Below are positions 63,487-64,000 of a stretch of DNA of 64,000 nt, in pieces. The notes below the pieces were generated by a model, which did no database searches, had not been told where the DNA came from, and saw only the letters and a program-made list of their open reading frames with translations. The position numbers and the translations under genes are program-made. This stretch comes from Azotobacter vinelandii (GTDB lineage Bacteria; Pseudomonadota; Gammaproteobacteria; Pseudomonadales; Pseudomonadaceae), in assembly GCF_001571105.1 (NCBI RefSeq), contig NZ_BCTD01000011.1; one strand, written 5' to 3'. Positions within the stretch are counted from its first letter, which is position 1. Every line of letters starts with the position of its first letter.

Positions 63487-64000
63487 TCAGTAGTAGGCGT
63501 TTTCCCGGTTGCTGTGATCGGTGGCGTCGCGCACGCCCTTGAGGTCGGGGATGCGCTCGAGCAGGGTCTTCTCCACGCCGTCCTTCAACGTCATGTCGAC
63601 CATGCCGCATCCCTGGCAACCGCCACCGAAACGCAGCACGGCGATTCCCTCCTCGACGATGTCCACCAGGCTCACCTGGCCGCCATGGCTGGCCAGACCC
63701 GGATTGATCTCGGTCTGCAGGTAGTAGTTGATCCGTTCGCCCAGCGGACTGTCCTCGTCGATCATCGGCACCTTGGCGTTCGGTGCCTTGATGGTCAGTT
63801 GCCCGCCCATGCGATCGTTGGCGTAGTCGACGATGGCGTCCTCGAGAAAGGGTTCGCTGACGGCATCGATCCACAGGGTGAAGCTCTTCAGCGCCTGGGC
63901 GATGTCGTCCGGATGCCGCTCGTGCGGCTTGCAGTAGGCGAGACAGGTCTCGGCGGCGGGCGTACCGGGCTGGGTGATGAAGATACGGATACCGATGTCG
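63487..64000 (-). CDS. nfuA: Fe-S biogenesis protein NfuA (partial, N-terminus outside window)
   Basis: The visible 170 C-terminal residues. The degenerate A-type domain is at the window edge (IGIRIFITQPGTPAAETCLAYC). The Nfu domain holds the cluster-binding Cys-x-x-Cys in GGGCQGCGMVDMTLK. It carries 4Fe-4S clusters to apoproteins, especially under oxidative or iron stress. Full proteins are about 195 residues, so about 25 residues lie beyond 64000. Confidence 0.95.
   Translation of the reverse strand, partial: DIGIRIFITQPGTPAAETCLAYCKPHERHPDDIAQALKSFTLWIDAVSEPFLEDAIVDYANDRMGGQLTIKAPNAKVPMIDEDSPLGERINYYLQTEINPGLASHGGQVSLVDIVEEGIAVLRFGGGCQGCGMVDMTLKDGVEKTLLERIPDLKGVRDATDHSNRENAYY

Overview
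The window is high-GC chromosomal DNA from a gammaproteobacterium of the Pseudomonadaceae. The gene order tusDCBE, cysG, serS, lolA, ftsK, trxB, aat, bpt, infA, clpA, clpS, cspD, idh, mnmA, hflD, purB, aceA, nuoA-N follows the Pseudomonas backbone. Three features point to Azotobacter (A. vinelandii or a close relative) rather than Pseudomonas proper: the monomeric 741-residue isocitrate dehydrogenase is the only IDH in the cluster, the nuo operon carries a fused nuoCD, and several spacers are decayed. This assignment rests on recalled family knowledge, not on a database search.

Layout. 1-3.6 kb: a small unknown gene, a Bax-inhibitor-like membrane protein, then the overlapping tus sulfur-relay operon for tRNA 2-thiouridine plus a ybiB-like gene. 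3.6-11.7 kb (minus strand): siroheme synthase, and upstream of it ftsK-lolA-rarA-crcB-serS ending at a strong terminator. 12.1-18.2 kb: trxB, then an N-degron/proteolysis cluster (aat and bpt tag proteins, clpS and clpA destroy them) interrupted by infA, then cspD. 18.8-21.0 kb: monomeric NADP-IDH. 21.05-22.08 kb: a dead IS4-family insertion sequence with both terminal repeats still visible. 22.2-28.5 kb: a Nudix gene, mnmA-hflD, purB, a ribosomal-protein hydroxylase, an acetyltransferase and a lone periplasmic secretin-N-like protein. 28.8-32.5 kb: isocitrate lyase behind a recognisable RccR-type operator, and a PhoX-family protein. 33.0-47.9 kb: the complete 13-gene respiratory complex I operon.

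48.0-58.8 kb is the accessory part: a PepSY-protein/response-regulator/kinase operon, queD, a lytic transglycosylase, an isolated gspG-gspF type II secretion pair, a MASE-GGDEF-EAL c-di-GMP protein, an ABM-domain membrane protein, an SRAP (YedK/HMCES) DNA-crosslink protein and a tiny membrane protein. 58.8-59.9 kb is an island of decay: a strong Fur-boxed promoter that drives no visible protein gene, followed by a frameshifted tyrosine-recombinase relic. The window closes with an ABC-F ATPase, undecaprenyl-diphosphate phosphatase, an unknown 88-residue protein and the C-terminal part of nfuA.

Metabolically, IDH and isocitrate lyase compete for isocitrate and complex I re-oxidises the NADH. 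No tRNA, rRNA, CRISPR array or intact mobile element was found. I see no clear new multi-gene system. The most interesting unexplained signals are the orphan Fur promoter, the stranded gspGF pair, the lone secretin-N protein, the expanded FtsK linker and the regulatory palindromes before aceA and nuoA.
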